This document shows, one piece after another, positions 47,177-55,553 of a stretch of DNA of 64,000 nucleotides. This DNA comes from an uncultured Coprococcus sp. (lineage in GTDB: Bacteria; Bacillota; Clostridia; Lachnospirales; Lachnospiraceae). Within the stretch, counting starts at the first letter, position 1. Every line of letters begins with the position of its first letter. The notes under the pieces were generated by a model. It was not told the DNA's origin, did not search any database, and saw nothing but the letters and a program-made list of their open reading frames with translations. The position numbers were made by a program, and so were the translations under genes. The stretch covers positions 353,382 to 417,381 of the forward strand of contig CAKQTZ010000002.1 in assembly GCA_934277375.1 (NCBI GenBank), written 5' to 3'.

Positions 47177-47183
47177 TCCTCCT
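47177..47183 (-). promoter_or_regulatory. Ribosome-binding site that decides the Na/Pi gene start
   Basis: AGGAGGA on the minus strand, 8 bases before TTG 47168. An ATG further upstream at 47195 would put this motif inside the coding region as Arg-Arg codons. Confidence 0.8.
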
Positions 47184-47259
47184 GAGTAATTTCATGTTTA
47201 CCTGATTTGGTTCAGGTAAAAAGTAAGTAATAAATATGTAAAATGCCCATACGATTCAG

Positions 47260-47268
47260 ATTATACCA
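47260..47268 (-). promoter_or_regulatory. Probable extended -10 of the Na/Pi gene
   Basis: TGG-TATAAT on the minus strand (TATAAT at 47265-47260). The -35 region is poor. Confidence 0.5.
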
Positions 47269-47365
47269 CATGAATAGTTTTTGTACTATTGAAAAAATAA
47301 TGCAATTGACTGTAACATTTCGGCAAAAGTGACAATGAATCTGATGGTGGCGGCATTTCATCAAC

Positions 47366-47376
47366 TGTGATAAAAT
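47366..47376 (+). promoter_or_regulatory. Possible extended -10 promoter of the SSS-like transporter gene
   Basis: TGTGATAAAAT with TAAAAT at 47371-47376; no good -35 is visible. The 273 bases between the two divergent transporter starts hold nothing else I can name. Confidence 0.4.
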
Positions 47377-47441
47377 GGGCAGGGTATATTATAAAATATT
47401 GAGAACAAAGATTTAGATAAAAGAAACAGGAGAGGCGTCAG

Positions 47442-48890
47442 ATGTCTGTATTTAAAGATAAGAGAGTTTTTGGCATTAAAAGAAAAAATTCCAGTGGTAT
47501 ATCGACGGCGGGGCAGGTGTGTGCCAATGATGTCATATTGTGGATGATATTTATGCTTCCAATTAATATAGTAATTCATGGTGCGGGACAATGCTTTGTG
47601 GCTATAGGGCTTTTTGTTGGAAATGTTATAGGATGGATATTCCTGGCAAAGAGAATGAATTCCTATGCTGATATATCGCCGAGAAAGATACATAATGCAC
47701 CTGAATTGTTTGCAGCCAGATACGATTCATGGCTGCTCAAGGATATAGTGTCAATGGTATGGATAGTTACGCTTGGCACGATATTGCTCTCAGTACTCAA
47801 GGTTATAGTGTCGGTGGCTGCATATTTTCTGGATATAGATAAGAACATATGCCTTGCAGCCATAGTTTTGTTCCTTGTGCTGGCTACGATCATGGTTGAC
47901 AACAGACTTATGGGAATAATAAAGACCATAGTATTTATTATGGTCATACTTGCATGCATTGTTATAATATTCTGTATTTTCTACCGCATGGATGTGAGGG
48001 AGATACTCGAAAATTACAGAAGATCAAAACTGAATGGGGGAACAAGTATATATCTTAATATACTGTACTATGACGGTGAACATGTTGACATAGGCAGGGC
48101 TGTATCCATGACCGGTGTCGGACTTGGATGTATAGCGATGCCTCTTATGTATAAGGGAGTAATGAATATAAGCGGCGTGAAAGAGCTGGATGCCGGAAGA
48201 ATATGGGCCATAGTATTCGAAGGGTTTACGATATTGTCAAGCTGCATGCTCGATCTGCTGGTCGTTCCAGTTATATTCCCGGAGAAGACCAGATTGGGAA
48301 TGAATTCATTTCAGGTGTACAATATGATGCTCAAAAAGCTGTTTGGAGATGGGACATATGCGTATGCGGCGAGATTTTTCATACTCCTCACATTTATTGT
48401 GGCGGTTGTAGTCATGCTGGAATCATTTATGAGAAATATATGCGAACATATAAGGGGGCTTATACCATCCATGTCCAATGTGGGACAGATCACAAAGCTG
48501 ATTATCGATATAGGGGTTGTGGTTACAGCGGGAGTTCTTATTTTTGTATTTGCCGAGTTTACGGAGTATGACCTTGAACTTGCTATTGTGCAGAGCTGGG
48601 GGATATGCGCAGCGGCTCTGGCTGCACCTCTTATGTGTACACTTATGTACAGAAATGCTACAAGATCAGGAATGTATGCAGGCATTGCGGCCGGAGTGGC
48701 AGTATATGTGATATGGCAGTTTATACCTGCTGTTGGCGGGACGTCAATTGGAGCTTATCTGGGAATCAGCGGTGACGTGGCCGGATTCACAGCCAGTATG
48801 ATATTTTGTATAGCGGTGAGCATGTTTACACCTAAAAACAGGGAAGATGAGCTTCGGGTATTTGACAGAATGAAAGCAGATCAGGCTTAG
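47442..48890 (+). CDS. SSS-like sodium:solute symporter family membrane protein
   Basis: A 482-residue polytopic protein with about 12-13 hydrophobic segments. The arrangement NAPELFAARYDSWLLKDIVSMVW resembles the P-x-x-x-x-x-R-(Y/F) loop after TM2 of PutP-type transporters, and the end (FTASMIFCIAVSMFTPKN) resembles the last helix of that family. Similarity is weak, and a conserved Na+ site is not obvious, so substrate and even coupling ion are open. Coding is supported by length and AGGAG upstream. rlmH follows after 16 bases and may be cotranscribed. Confidence 0.6.
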   Translation: MSVFKDKRVFGIKRKNSSGISTAGQVCANDVILWMIFMLPINIVIHGAGQCFVAIGLFVGNVIGWIFLAKRMNSYADISPRKIHNAPELFAARYDSWLLKDIVSMVWIVTLGTILLSVLKVIVSVAAYFLDIDKNICLAAIVLFLVLATIMVDNRLMGIIKTIVFIMVILACIVIIFCIFYRMDVREILENYRRSKLNGGTSIYLNILYYDGEHVDIGRAVSMTGVGLGCIAMPLMYKGVMNISGVKELDAGRIWAIVFEGFTILSSCMLDLLVVPVIFPEKTRLGMNSFQVYNMMLKKLFGDGTYAYAARFFILLTFIVAVVVMLESFMRNICEHIRGLIPSMSNVGQITKLIIDIGVVVTAGVLIFVFAEFTEYDLELAIVQSWGICAAALAAPLMCTLMYRNATRSGMYAGIAAGVAVYVIWQFIPAVGGTSIGAYLGISGDVAGFTASMIFCIAVSMFTPKNREDELRVFDRMKADQA

Positions 48891-48906
48891 AGTGGAGGTT
48901 AAGTCT

Positions 48907-49374
48907 ATGGTATACAAGATCGCATGTGTGGGAAAGATAAAAGAGAATCACTTTACACAGATGATAGATGGATTCAGACATGATATTGATAAAAGTGACA
49001 GGCTTCAGATATGTGAGGTCCCTGACGAACGTATACCGCAGAAGGCCGGGGAAAAGGTAAACTCCATGATAATACACGCGGAGGCTGAGAGGCTTAAGAG
49101 CGTCATAGACAGGAGTGATTACATAATTGTTCTGTGTATAGAAGGTAAAAAGACCTCGACATCAGAACTTGTATCACAGATAAAGAAAGCGGCTGACAGA
49201 GGATGCCAAACGGTTACATTTGTCATAGGGGGATCCCTGGGACTCGACCCTGAGATTATAAGAATGGCGGATTATAAAATGAGTATATCAAATATGACAT
49301 TTCCGCATCAGCTTATGAGGGTCGCCATTGCAGAACAGTTAGCAGGCGTGTCACGTGCTATGAGGCGTATATGA
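48907..49374 (+). CDS. rlmH: RlmH-like SPOUT methyltransferase lacking the C-terminal tail
   Basis: A 155-residue homologue of 23S rRNA (pseudouridine1915-N3)-methyltransferase. The SAM-binding trefoil-knot features are intact: TFVIGGSLGL (IGGSLG at 107-112) and MTFPHQLMR (130-138). The usual C-terminus, which ends in Tyr-His-Lys and enters the dimer's active site, is replaced by EQLAGVSRAMRRI, and the N-terminal Y-x-K-R-L motif is replaced by FRHDIDKS. ATG 48907 follows GGAGG. Its TGA abuts the stop of a second RlmH homologue on the other strand that shows the opposite pattern of loss. Confidence 0.88.
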   Translation: MVYKIACVGKIKENHFTQMIDGFRHDIDKSDRLQICEVPDERIPQKAGEKVNSMIIHAEAERLKSVIDRSDYIIVLCIEGKKTSTSELVSQIKKAADRGCQTVTFVIGGSLGLDPEIIRMADYKMSISNMTFPHQLMRVAIAEQLAGVSRAMRRI

Positions 49375-49773
49375 TCATTTGTGATAGGTTATATTGTTAA
49401 GGATCGTGTATGCCCGGTATACCTGTTCAGACAGAAGCAGTGCAGCCATGTCTGATTCCGGTGAGATCGAACAGATGGAGAAGGTATGCATTCCGGAGGT
49501 CTGTTCAGGAGGGTAACCGATATAGTAGTTTATCCTGGATATGCCTCCGGTTGTAATGTCATTTATCTGCCTGGCGAATTCCTCAGAAGATATTGTTTCG
49601 GCATCGCCTATGGCGAAATCAATATTATTTTTACCGGAATTGAATTTTATTTTGCCGGGGGTGCATACTATTGACAGTGAGCAATATGGAGACAGCCTTT
49701 TTATGTATTCTGCCATGGCTTTCTTATATAAAGGGTTGATTTTTTTTTGGTTAACGTATAAATTGATATCCAT
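49375..49773 (-). CDS. Degenerate RlmH paralogue with intact tail but no SAM loop
   Basis: A 132-residue protein. The N-terminus (NPLYKKAMAEYIKRLSPY, with KRL at 25-27) and the C-terminus (LLLSEQVYRAYTILNNITYHK in part; YHK at 130-132) match RlmH, and SSEEFARQI aligns with its central helix. The glycine-rich SAM loop is replaced by YIGYPPEQTSG and the F-P-H-Q motif by PESDMAAL; about 25 residues of the middle are missing. The start has AGGAG at good spacing and the frame is uninterrupted, so it looks maintained rather than decayed. It probably cannot bind SAM alone. Homology is my reading by eye and should be confirmed by profile search. Confidence 0.72.
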   Translation of the reverse strand: MDINLYVNQKKINPLYKKAMAEYIKRLSPYCSLSIVCTPGKIKFNSGKNNIDFAIGDAETISSEEFARQINDITTGGISRINYYIGYPPEQTSGMHTFSICSISPESDMAALLLSEQVYRAYTILNNITYHK

Positions 49774-49874
49774 ATGATTTTCTCCTGTGTATCTGATATA
49801 TGACTGACAATATCATATTATATAGTATGCAGATGAAAATATATAGCAGAATTTGGATTAAGATGGAGGCTGTT

Positions 49875-50693
49875 ATGAACAGAAAGATACTTGCCCTGGA
49901 TATTGATGGAACACTTACAAACACTGAGAAGGAGATAACACCAAGGACCCTGGAGAAGATAATAGAGGTGCAGGAAAAGGGGCATGTAGTAGCGATAGCA
50001 TCAGGAAGACCGCTTCCTGGAATACGAAAGATCGCTGAGACAATTGAGCTTGACAGATTTGGGGGCTATATACTAGCGTTCAATGGCGGAAGGATCGTGA
50101 ATTACAAGACAGGTGATATAGCTTATCAGGCCACGCTTGACAATGATGTTGTAAGGGAAATATATGATTATTGCAAGAAGGTTGGATGTGGCATGGTTAC
50201 ATATGATGGTGAGAGGGTAATAACTGGAACAAATATAGATGGATATATGATATTTGAGGCGCGTATCAACAATATGGAGATAATGCGTATCGACAATTTT
50301 AAAGAATATATTGATTTTCCACTGAACAAATGTCTGCTTACGGCTGATCCGGAGCTGGCTGAGAAGATAGAAGTGGAACTTTCAGGCAAATACGGAGACA
50401 GGGTTACGATATTTCGGTCAGAGCCATATTTTGTGGAAATAATGCCTCAGAATGTGCACAAGGCAACATCCCTGGAGAAGCTGCTGGAAATCCTCGGTAT
50501 GAAGCGTGAGGATCTTATAGCATGTGGAGATGGATACAATGATCTGACTATGATAGATTACGCAGGGGTAGGAGTTGCCATGGCAAATGCACAGGATATA
50601 GTAAAAGAGCATGCGGATTATGTGACACTGTCCAATGACGAGGATGGACTTGTGCCTGTAATCGACAGATTTGTTTTGGACGTTTCTGATTGA
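49875..50693 (+). CDS. Cof-type HAD-IIB phosphatase
   Basis: A 272-residue haloacid-dehalogenase-like hydrolase. Motif I LALDIDGTLTN (nucleophile Asp and acid Asp), motif II IASGR, motif III Lys in NVHKATSLEKLLE and motif IV ACGDGYNDLTMI, with a C2b cap between. Such enzymes hydrolyse sugar phosphates, FMN or PLP; the substrate cannot be told. ATG 49875 follows TGGAGG (49864-49869); the upstream open frame to 49800 is not family-like. Confidence 0.93.
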   Translation: MNRKILALDIDGTLTNTEKEITPRTLEKIIEVQEKGHVVAIASGRPLPGIRKIAETIELDRFGGYILAFNGGRIVNYKTGDIAYQATLDNDVVREIYDYCKKVGCGMVTYDGERVITGTNIDGYMIFEARINNMEIMRIDNFKEYIDFPLNKCLLTADPELAEKIEVELSGKYGDRVTIFRSEPYFVEIMPQNVHKATSLEKLLEILGMKREDLIACGDGYNDLTMIDYAGVGVAMANAQDIVKEHADYVTLSNDEDGLVPVIDRFVLDVSD

Positions 50694-50731
50694 TAAGTAT
50701 CCTAAAAAAAGTAAGAATTATGAGTATTGCG

Positions 50732-50760
50732 TTGAATTTGAACGCTATTTGTAGTAAAAT
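50732..50760 (+). promoter_or_regulatory. Promoter of the LCP gene
   Basis: TTGAAT (50732-50737), 17-base spacer, TAAAAT (50755-50760). Confidence 0.7.
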
Positions 50761-50814
50761 GCATTGCTGTATGGAATTTTATAGATAAAACAATTCGATA
50801 TTTAGGAGAAAAAC

Positions 50815-52332
50815 ATGGAAAAAAAGAATAATAGTCATTCCGATAATGATATGGATTCGGTTAAGAAGAGAGATTATTCTGGAGAGATGCTCTTCGATGA
50901 TGAAGAAGATTATGATGATGATGTGGACGATTACGGATATGATCAGGATTATGATGAGGCTGACGATACAGTGGATCCGGATGACGGAGACGATGAAGTC
51001 GCTGAAACAGATGAGAGTATTGATGATGTAGATGAAGATGATACTGATGACAATCAGAATGCTACAGATGATTATTCAGACAGTGCATTTGACCCGGATG
51101 ATGATCAGGATGAGTACGATGATGAATATGATGATCAGTATGATGAAGAGGCGTATTCTTCAGAATATCCAGATGACGAGTATGATGATGAGTATGCAGA
51201 AGATGAAGAAGATATGAGCAATCAGAGACGCAAGAAGAAGAACAGAATATGGGGAATCGTGCTGGCTGTTGAGTTTGTGGCAGCTATAATCATCGGATTT
51301 GTATTGGTTAAGTCGTATATCAACAGCACATACAATAAGATGCAGTATAATGAACTTAAGGATACACATATCAACGAGGACCTTAATGAGGAATCTGTCA
51401 AAAAGATGACAGGCTATACAAATATAGCACTTTTTGGTATCGATACCAGAGATTCTGGTATGGTCGATGATGGTGTGCGTTCAGACAGTATAATAATATG
51501 TAGTATCAACAATGATACACAGGAAGTAAAGCTTGTGTCTCTGTACAGAGATACCTACCTTGAACTTTGTAATGACAGCCAGTCATATGAGAAAGCTGCA
51601 CATGCATATGCATATGGCGGTGCACAGGGCGCTGTTAACATGCTGAATAAGAATCTTGATCTTAATATAACTGATTATGTAGCAGTCAATTTTACAGCTC
51701 TTACAGAAGCTATTGATGCACTTGGCGGAATTGATATAGAGATCAAGGAGGACGAGCTGTATAAGCTTAATCAGTGTATAGATGAGCAGATGGGTGTGAA
51801 TGGAATATATTCAGATTATGTGGATCAGACCGGTGTGGTACATCTCAATGGTGTCCAGGCTACTGCGTATTCCAGAATTAGAAGCACTGACGAGGGTGAT
51901 ATCACAAGAACATGGAGACAGCGAACCGTCATATCAAAGATGATAGAGGCAGCCAAGACTGCCGGACTTTCAAAGCTCCTTGACTGTATAAACGTGGTCG
52001 TTGATGATGTGTCATCAAGTTTTACTGAGGGGGAGATAATGGACATGGCAAAGTCATGCTTCAATTACAAGCTGTCAACATCTACAGGATTCCCATTCAC
52101 AATGGCATGTCCGACTATGAATGAGATAAGTTATGTAGTAGCATGTGACCTTGCAACGAACACAACAGCGCTTCACAGATTCCTTTTCGATGACAATGAC
52201 TATTCTCCATCGACAACGGTACAGACGATAAGTGATAATGTTGTAAATGATTCAGGCTATGGCAACCAGCTAGATCTTGATTCGTTTATTGTACAGGATG
52301 ATGTCGACTCGATCGTGTCAGGAAATGAGTAA
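50815..52332 (+). CDS. LytR-CpsA-Psr (LCP) family protein with long acidic cytoplasmic tail
   Basis: A 505-residue single-pass membrane protein. LCP enzymes attach anionic glycopolymers such as teichoic acids or capsule to peptidoglycan from undecaprenyl-linked donors. The extracellular LCP domain starts near residue 200 with NIALFGIDTRD, then VRSDSIIICSI, LVSLYRDTYL and YSRIRSTDEGDITRTWRQR, which hold the conserved Asp and Arg residues. The transmembrane helix is about 145-166, preceded by QRRKKKNR. Residues 28-133 are dominated by Asp, Glu and Tyr, far longer and more acidic than usual. GGAG precedes the ATG. Alone between a promoter and a terminator. Confidence 0.93.
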   Translation: MEKKNNSHSDNDMDSVKKRDYSGEMLFDDEEDYDDDVDDYGYDQDYDEADDTVDPDDGDDEVAETDESIDDVDEDDTDDNQNATDDYSDSAFDPDDDQDEYDDEYDDQYDEEAYSSEYPDDEYDDEYAEDEEDMSNQRRKKKNRIWGIVLAVEFVAAIIIGFVLVKSYINSTYNKMQYNELKDTHINEDLNEESVKKMTGYTNIALFGIDTRDSGMVDDGVRSDSIIICSINNDTQEVKLVSLYRDTYLELCNDSQSYEKAAHAYAYGGAQGAVNMLNKNLDLNITDYVAVNFTALTEAIDALGGIDIEIKEDELYKLNQCIDEQMGVNGIYSDYVDQTGVVHLNGVQATAYSRIRSTDEGDITRTWRQRTVISKMIEAAKTAGLSKLLDCINVVVDDVSSSFTEGEIMDMAKSCFNYKLSTSTGFPFTMACPTMNEISYVVACDLATNTTALHRFLFDDNDYSPSTTVQTISDNVVNDSGYGNQLDLDSFIVQDDVDSIVSGNE

Positions 52333-52349
52333 TAAAAAGAAAACAGATT

Positions 52350-52400
52350 ACAGACCGTATTGTATGCATGTACATGCAGAGATACGGTCTGTCTTTTTTT
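52350..52400 (+). terminator. Rho-independent terminator after LCP gene
   Basis: ACAGACCGTAT pairs perfectly with ATACGGTCTGT (52382-52392), with further TGCATG/CATGCA pairing inside, and is followed by seven T. Confidence 0.93.
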
Positions 52401-52402
52401 GT

Positions 52403-52430
52403 TTGAAATATGCTGTGTATGTGATATACT
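52403..52430 (+). promoter_or_regulatory. Promoter of the pyrH-polC operon
   Basis: TTGAAA (52403-52408), 16-base spacer, TATACT (52425-52430) with extended -10 TGA, immediately after the LCP terminator. Confidence 0.75.
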
Positions 52431-52528
52431 ATCTAAGAGTGTGCAGACAGATGCATAACAGAGTATCTGTATATGTATGATTCGATCAGATAAGAAGGAA
52501 TAATAATTACAAAGGACGGATATCAGAT

Positions 52529-53233
52529 ATGAAGATGGACAGAATTCTGCTCAAAATGAGCGGCGAAGCTCTTGCGGGTGACAAGAAGCACGGATTTGAC
52601 GAGGAGACAGTCAGAGATGTGTCAAATCAGGTGAGACAGATAGTTGATAAAGGAATACAGGTGTGTGTTGTTATCGGAGGAGGAAATTTCTGGAGAGGAA
52701 GAACTTCAGACAATATGGACAGGGTTAAGGCAGATTCCATAGGTATGCTTGCAACCGTTATGAACTGTATATATACGGCGGACAGCTTTAGAAGCTGCGG
52801 AATAAAGACACATATCATGACCCCATTTGTATGTGGTAATATGACAGAGCTGTTTGATAAGGATAAGGCTATAGAATATATGGAACAGGGTGATGTAGTA
52901 TTCTTTGCTGGCGGTATTGGACACCCTTACTTCTCAACAGATATGGCAACAGTACTGATGGCGATAGAGGTACAGGCAGATGTCATACTGTCAGGTAAAG
53001 CCATTGACGGAGTATACGACAGCGATCCTAAGGTGAATCCTGATGCGAAGAAGTACGATACCATGAAGATGAGTGATATAGTTGATAATAAACTTGGCGT
53101 TATAGATCTGGCGTCGGCCGTGCTTGCCATGGAGAACAAGATGCCTATGATGCTGTTTGGACTGAATGATGAGAACAGTATAGTTAAGGCCGTTACAGGT
53201 GGATTTACAGGCACATATGTGAACGCAGAATAA
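52529..53233 (+). CDS. pyrH: UMP kinase
   Basis: Amino-acid-kinase-family UMP kinase of 234 residues. Motifs: RILLKMSGEALAG, VVIGGGNFWRG, FFAGGIGHPYFSTD and GKAIDGVYDSDPK. It makes UDP from UMP and is classically feedback-controlled by UTP and GTP. First gene of pyrH-frr-uppS-cdsA-dxr-rseP-ispG-polC. ATG 52529 or 52535 are both possible; the AAGGACGG upstream is spaced loosely. Confidence 0.96.
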   Translation: MKMDRILLKMSGEALAGDKKHGFDEETVRDVSNQVRQIVDKGIQVCVVIGGGNFWRGRTSDNMDRVKADSIGMLATVMNCIYTADSFRSCGIKTHIMTPFVCGNMTELFDKDKAIEYMEQGDVVFFAGGIGHPYFSTDMATVLMAIEVQADVILSGKAIDGVYDSDPKVNPDAKKYDTMKMSDIVDNKLGVIDLASAVLAMENKMPMMLFGLNDENSIVKAVTGGFTGTYVNAE

Positions 53234-53264
53234 TCAAGAAAATAAATCATAAGGAGAATCAATC

Positions 53265-53810
53265 ATGTTAACACAGTACGAAGAGAAGATGCAGAAGTCA
53301 GTTGACAGCCTTGAGGCTGAGTACGCTACGATCAGGGCAGGAAGAGCAAACCCAAACATACTTAATAAGATCAAGGTCGAGTATTACGGTGTTCCTACAC
53401 CTATGCAGCAGCTTGCAAATATTACAGTTCCTGAGGCGAGAACCCTGATGATATCTCCATGGGAGCCATCACTTGTTAAGGAGATAGAGAAGGCGATCAT
53501 GAACTCTGATCTCGGAATAACACCTAACAATGACGGTAAGAATATCATTCTCAATTTCCCTGAGCTTACAGAGGAAAGAAGAAAAGAGCTTGTTAAGGAT
53601 ATCAAGAAAAAGGGTGAGGGCGCCAAGGTTGCAATAAGGAATATAAGACGTGATGCCAATGATGCCATCAAGAAGATGGAAAAGAACGGCGACATAAGTG
53701 AGGATGAGCTCAAAGATAACGAGGATAAGATCCAGAAACTCACAGACAAGTATGTTGGACAGGTCGAGAAGGCAGTTGAGTCTAAGTCCAAGGAAATTAT
53801 GACAGTATAA
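53265..53810 (+). CDS. frr: Ribosome recycling factor
   Basis: A 181-residue two-domain protein that splits post-termination ribosomes with EF-G. It has the typical TIRAGRANPNILNKIKVEYYG start and the C-terminal helices NIRRDANDAIKKMEK and LTDKYVGQVEKAVESK. AAGGAG precedes the ATG. Confidence 0.97.
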   Translation: MLTQYEEKMQKSVDSLEAEYATIRAGRANPNILNKIKVEYYGVPTPMQQLANITVPEARTLMISPWEPSLVKEIEKAIMNSDLGITPNNDGKNIILNFPELTEERRKELVKDIKKKGEGAKVAIRNIRRDANDAIKKMEKNGDISEDELKDNEDKIQKLTDKYVGQVEKAVESKSKEIMTV

Positions 53811-53848
53811 TATGTGCAGGTATACCTGACAGAAATTGTGGAGAGAGT

Positions 53849-54577
53849 ATGAACAGAGAGATTAACGGAGAAACACTTAATATACCGCAGCATGTGGCAG
53901 TTATCATGGATGGTAATGGCAGATGGGCTAAGAAGAGATTTCTTCCCAGAAATTACGGACATGCAGAGGGTGCAAAGGCACTTGAGGCCATATGTGAAAA
54001 CTGCGATAAGCTGGGAATAAAGTATCTCACAGTGTATGCATTTTCTACTGAGAATTGGAAACGTTCCGTGGAGGAGGTCACGGGAATCATGAACCTTTTC
54101 AGAAAATATCTGGTTGACAGTGTGGAGAGATCTAACAATGCCAATATGAGGGTTCATCTTATAGGCAAGAGAGAAGGACTTCCTCAGGATATCGTCCAAA
54201 AGATGGATGATCTTGAGAAGGCTACTTCCAGGAATACAGGTCTTCAGTTCTACATTGCTATCAATTATGGTGGACGTGACGAGATAGTGCGTGCGGTTAA
54301 AAAGATAATGAGGGATGCTGATGCCGGCAAGGTGAATGCCGATGATATGGAAGAAAGCCTTTTTGCGGATTATCTTGATACAAAAGGCGTTCCGGATCCG
54401 GATCTTCTTATAAGGACAAGCGGCGAAGAGAGAACATCCAACTTTCTTCCGTGGCAGCTGGCATACTCGGAGTTCTATTTTACGGATGAGCTGTGGCCGG
54501 ATTTTGACATGGATTCACTGGTAAAGGCTGTAAGGTATTATAACAAGAGAGAGAGACGATTCGGTGATGCTAAATAG
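53849..54577 (+). CDS. uppS: Isoprenyl transferase (undecaprenyl diphosphate synthase)
   Basis: Cis-prenyltransferase of 242 residues that makes the C55 lipid carrier for wall polymers. VAVIMDGNGRWAKKR carries the catalytic Asp21; other motifs are TVYAFSTENWKRS, INYGGRDEIV and DLLIRTSGEERTSNFLPWQ. GAGAG upstream of the ATG. cdsA follows after 21 bases. Confidence 0.97.
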   Translation: MNREINGETLNIPQHVAVIMDGNGRWAKKRFLPRNYGHAEGAKALEAICENCDKLGIKYLTVYAFSTENWKRSVEEVTGIMNLFRKYLVDSVERSNNANMRVHLIGKREGLPQDIVQKMDDLEKATSRNTGLQFYIAINYGGRDEIVRAVKKIMRDADAGKVNADDMEESLFADYLDTKGVPDPDLLIRTSGEERTSNFLPWQLAYSEFYFTDELWPDFDMDSLVKAVRYYNKRERRFGDAK

Positions 54578-54598
54578 GAATCCGGAGGATAGTAATCG

Positions 54599-55396
54599 AT
54601 GAAACAGAGAGTTATAAGTGGTGCGGTTCTGGTAGTGATACTGGCCATCACATTATATTTTGGAGGACTGGTCACATGTGCAGTTATGGGACTGGTATCT
54701 CTGGTTGGTAACATGGAACTGCTGAGAGTATATGGTGTGAATAAGAAGACTCCCGGTATAATATGTTACCTGGCAACATTTATTTATTATATTGCGATAT
54801 ACACTGGCAGAATGGGAATTATAGTTCCGATGATGGTAATATATCTTCTGGTTATGCTTGCTGTATATGTGCTGACATTTCCAAAGTACAATGATAAACA
54901 GATCATGGCATCATTCATGGATTTCTTCTATGTGAGCGTGATGTTGTCATTTGTATACCTTATAAGGGATATGAAGCACGGTCTGGTACTCGTACTTCTT
55001 ATATTTGTAAGTTCATGGATAAATGATACATGTGCTTATTTTGTCGGAAGGGCATTTGGAAAGCATAAGATGGCACCTGTGCTCAGCCCAAAGAAGAGTG
55101 TGGAAGGACTAGTGGGTGGAATATCTGGTGCCGGTATATTCGGAGCAGTATTTGGAATACTGTTTAATCTGTATGTTGAACAGATGAATTACGCACCGCT
55201 CTTATTTGCTGTGGTAGGTGCAGTTGGTGCGCTCCCTGCTGTAATAGGTGATCTTGCAGCATCGGCTATCAAGAGAAATAATAATATAAAGGACTATGGA
55301 AAGCTTATTCCTGGTCATGGAGGAATATTAGACAGATTCGACAGCATAATATTTACAGCACCTATCATATATTATCTGCTTATGTATTTGCTGTAG
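54599..55396 (+). CDS. cdsA: Phosphatidate cytidylyltransferase
   Basis: Integral membrane enzyme of 265 residues with about 7-8 hydrophobic segments that makes CDP-diacylglycerol. The family signature is near the C-terminus: GDLAASAIKRNNNIKDYG then PGHGGILDRFDSI. A short open frame begins directly after its stop. Confidence 0.95.
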   Translation: MKQRVISGAVLVVILAITLYFGGLVTCAVMGLVSLVGNMELLRVYGVNKKTPGIICYLATFIYYIAIYTGRMGIIVPMMVIYLLVMLAVYVLTFPKYNDKQIMASFMDFFYVSVMLSFVYLIRDMKHGLVLVLLIFVSSWINDTCAYFVGRAFGKHKMAPVLSPKKSVEGLVGGISGAGIFGAVFGILFNLYVEQMNYAPLLFAVVGAVGALPAVIGDLAASAIKRNNNIKDYGKLIPGHGGILDRFDSIIFTAPIIYYLLMYLL

Positions 55397-55522
55397 ATGA
55401 TGCGAACGTTATGGCTGACTGTATACTTTGCAGTGGGTCAGGGGATAAGGGCAGTGCTCAGTGGGCAATCACTGGATACTGCCTATTATTTGCTCAATAC
55501 GGCGATGGCAAATGAAAAATGA
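55397..55522 (+). CDS. Candidate 41-residue small protein between cdsA and dxr
   Basis: An open frame begins with ATG ATG on the base after the cdsA stop and fills most of the 157-base gap to dxr. Its product (start MMRTLWLTVYFAVGQGIRAV, end LLNTAMANEK) is mildly hydrophobic in the first half. No Shine-Dalgarno is visible, so only re-initiation after cdsA would translate it. It could equally be non-coding spacer. I do not recognise it. Confidence 0.25.
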   Translation: MMRTLWLTVYFAVGQGIRAVLSGQSLDTAYYLLNTAMANEK

Positions 55523-55553
55523 ACTGGTAGTCAATATGGCACAGGAGGAGATT

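Noticed and set aside
48907..49773. A frameshifted or inverted single rlmH gene
   Set aside because: Both frames are intact with their own ribosome-binding sites, both contain N-terminal and C-terminal regions of the family, and they overlap in family positions rather than being two halves of one protein.
50846..51217. Alternate-frame Met-rich open frames in the acidic LCP region
   Set aside because: They are out-of-frame readings of GAT-rich codons of the LCP gene.
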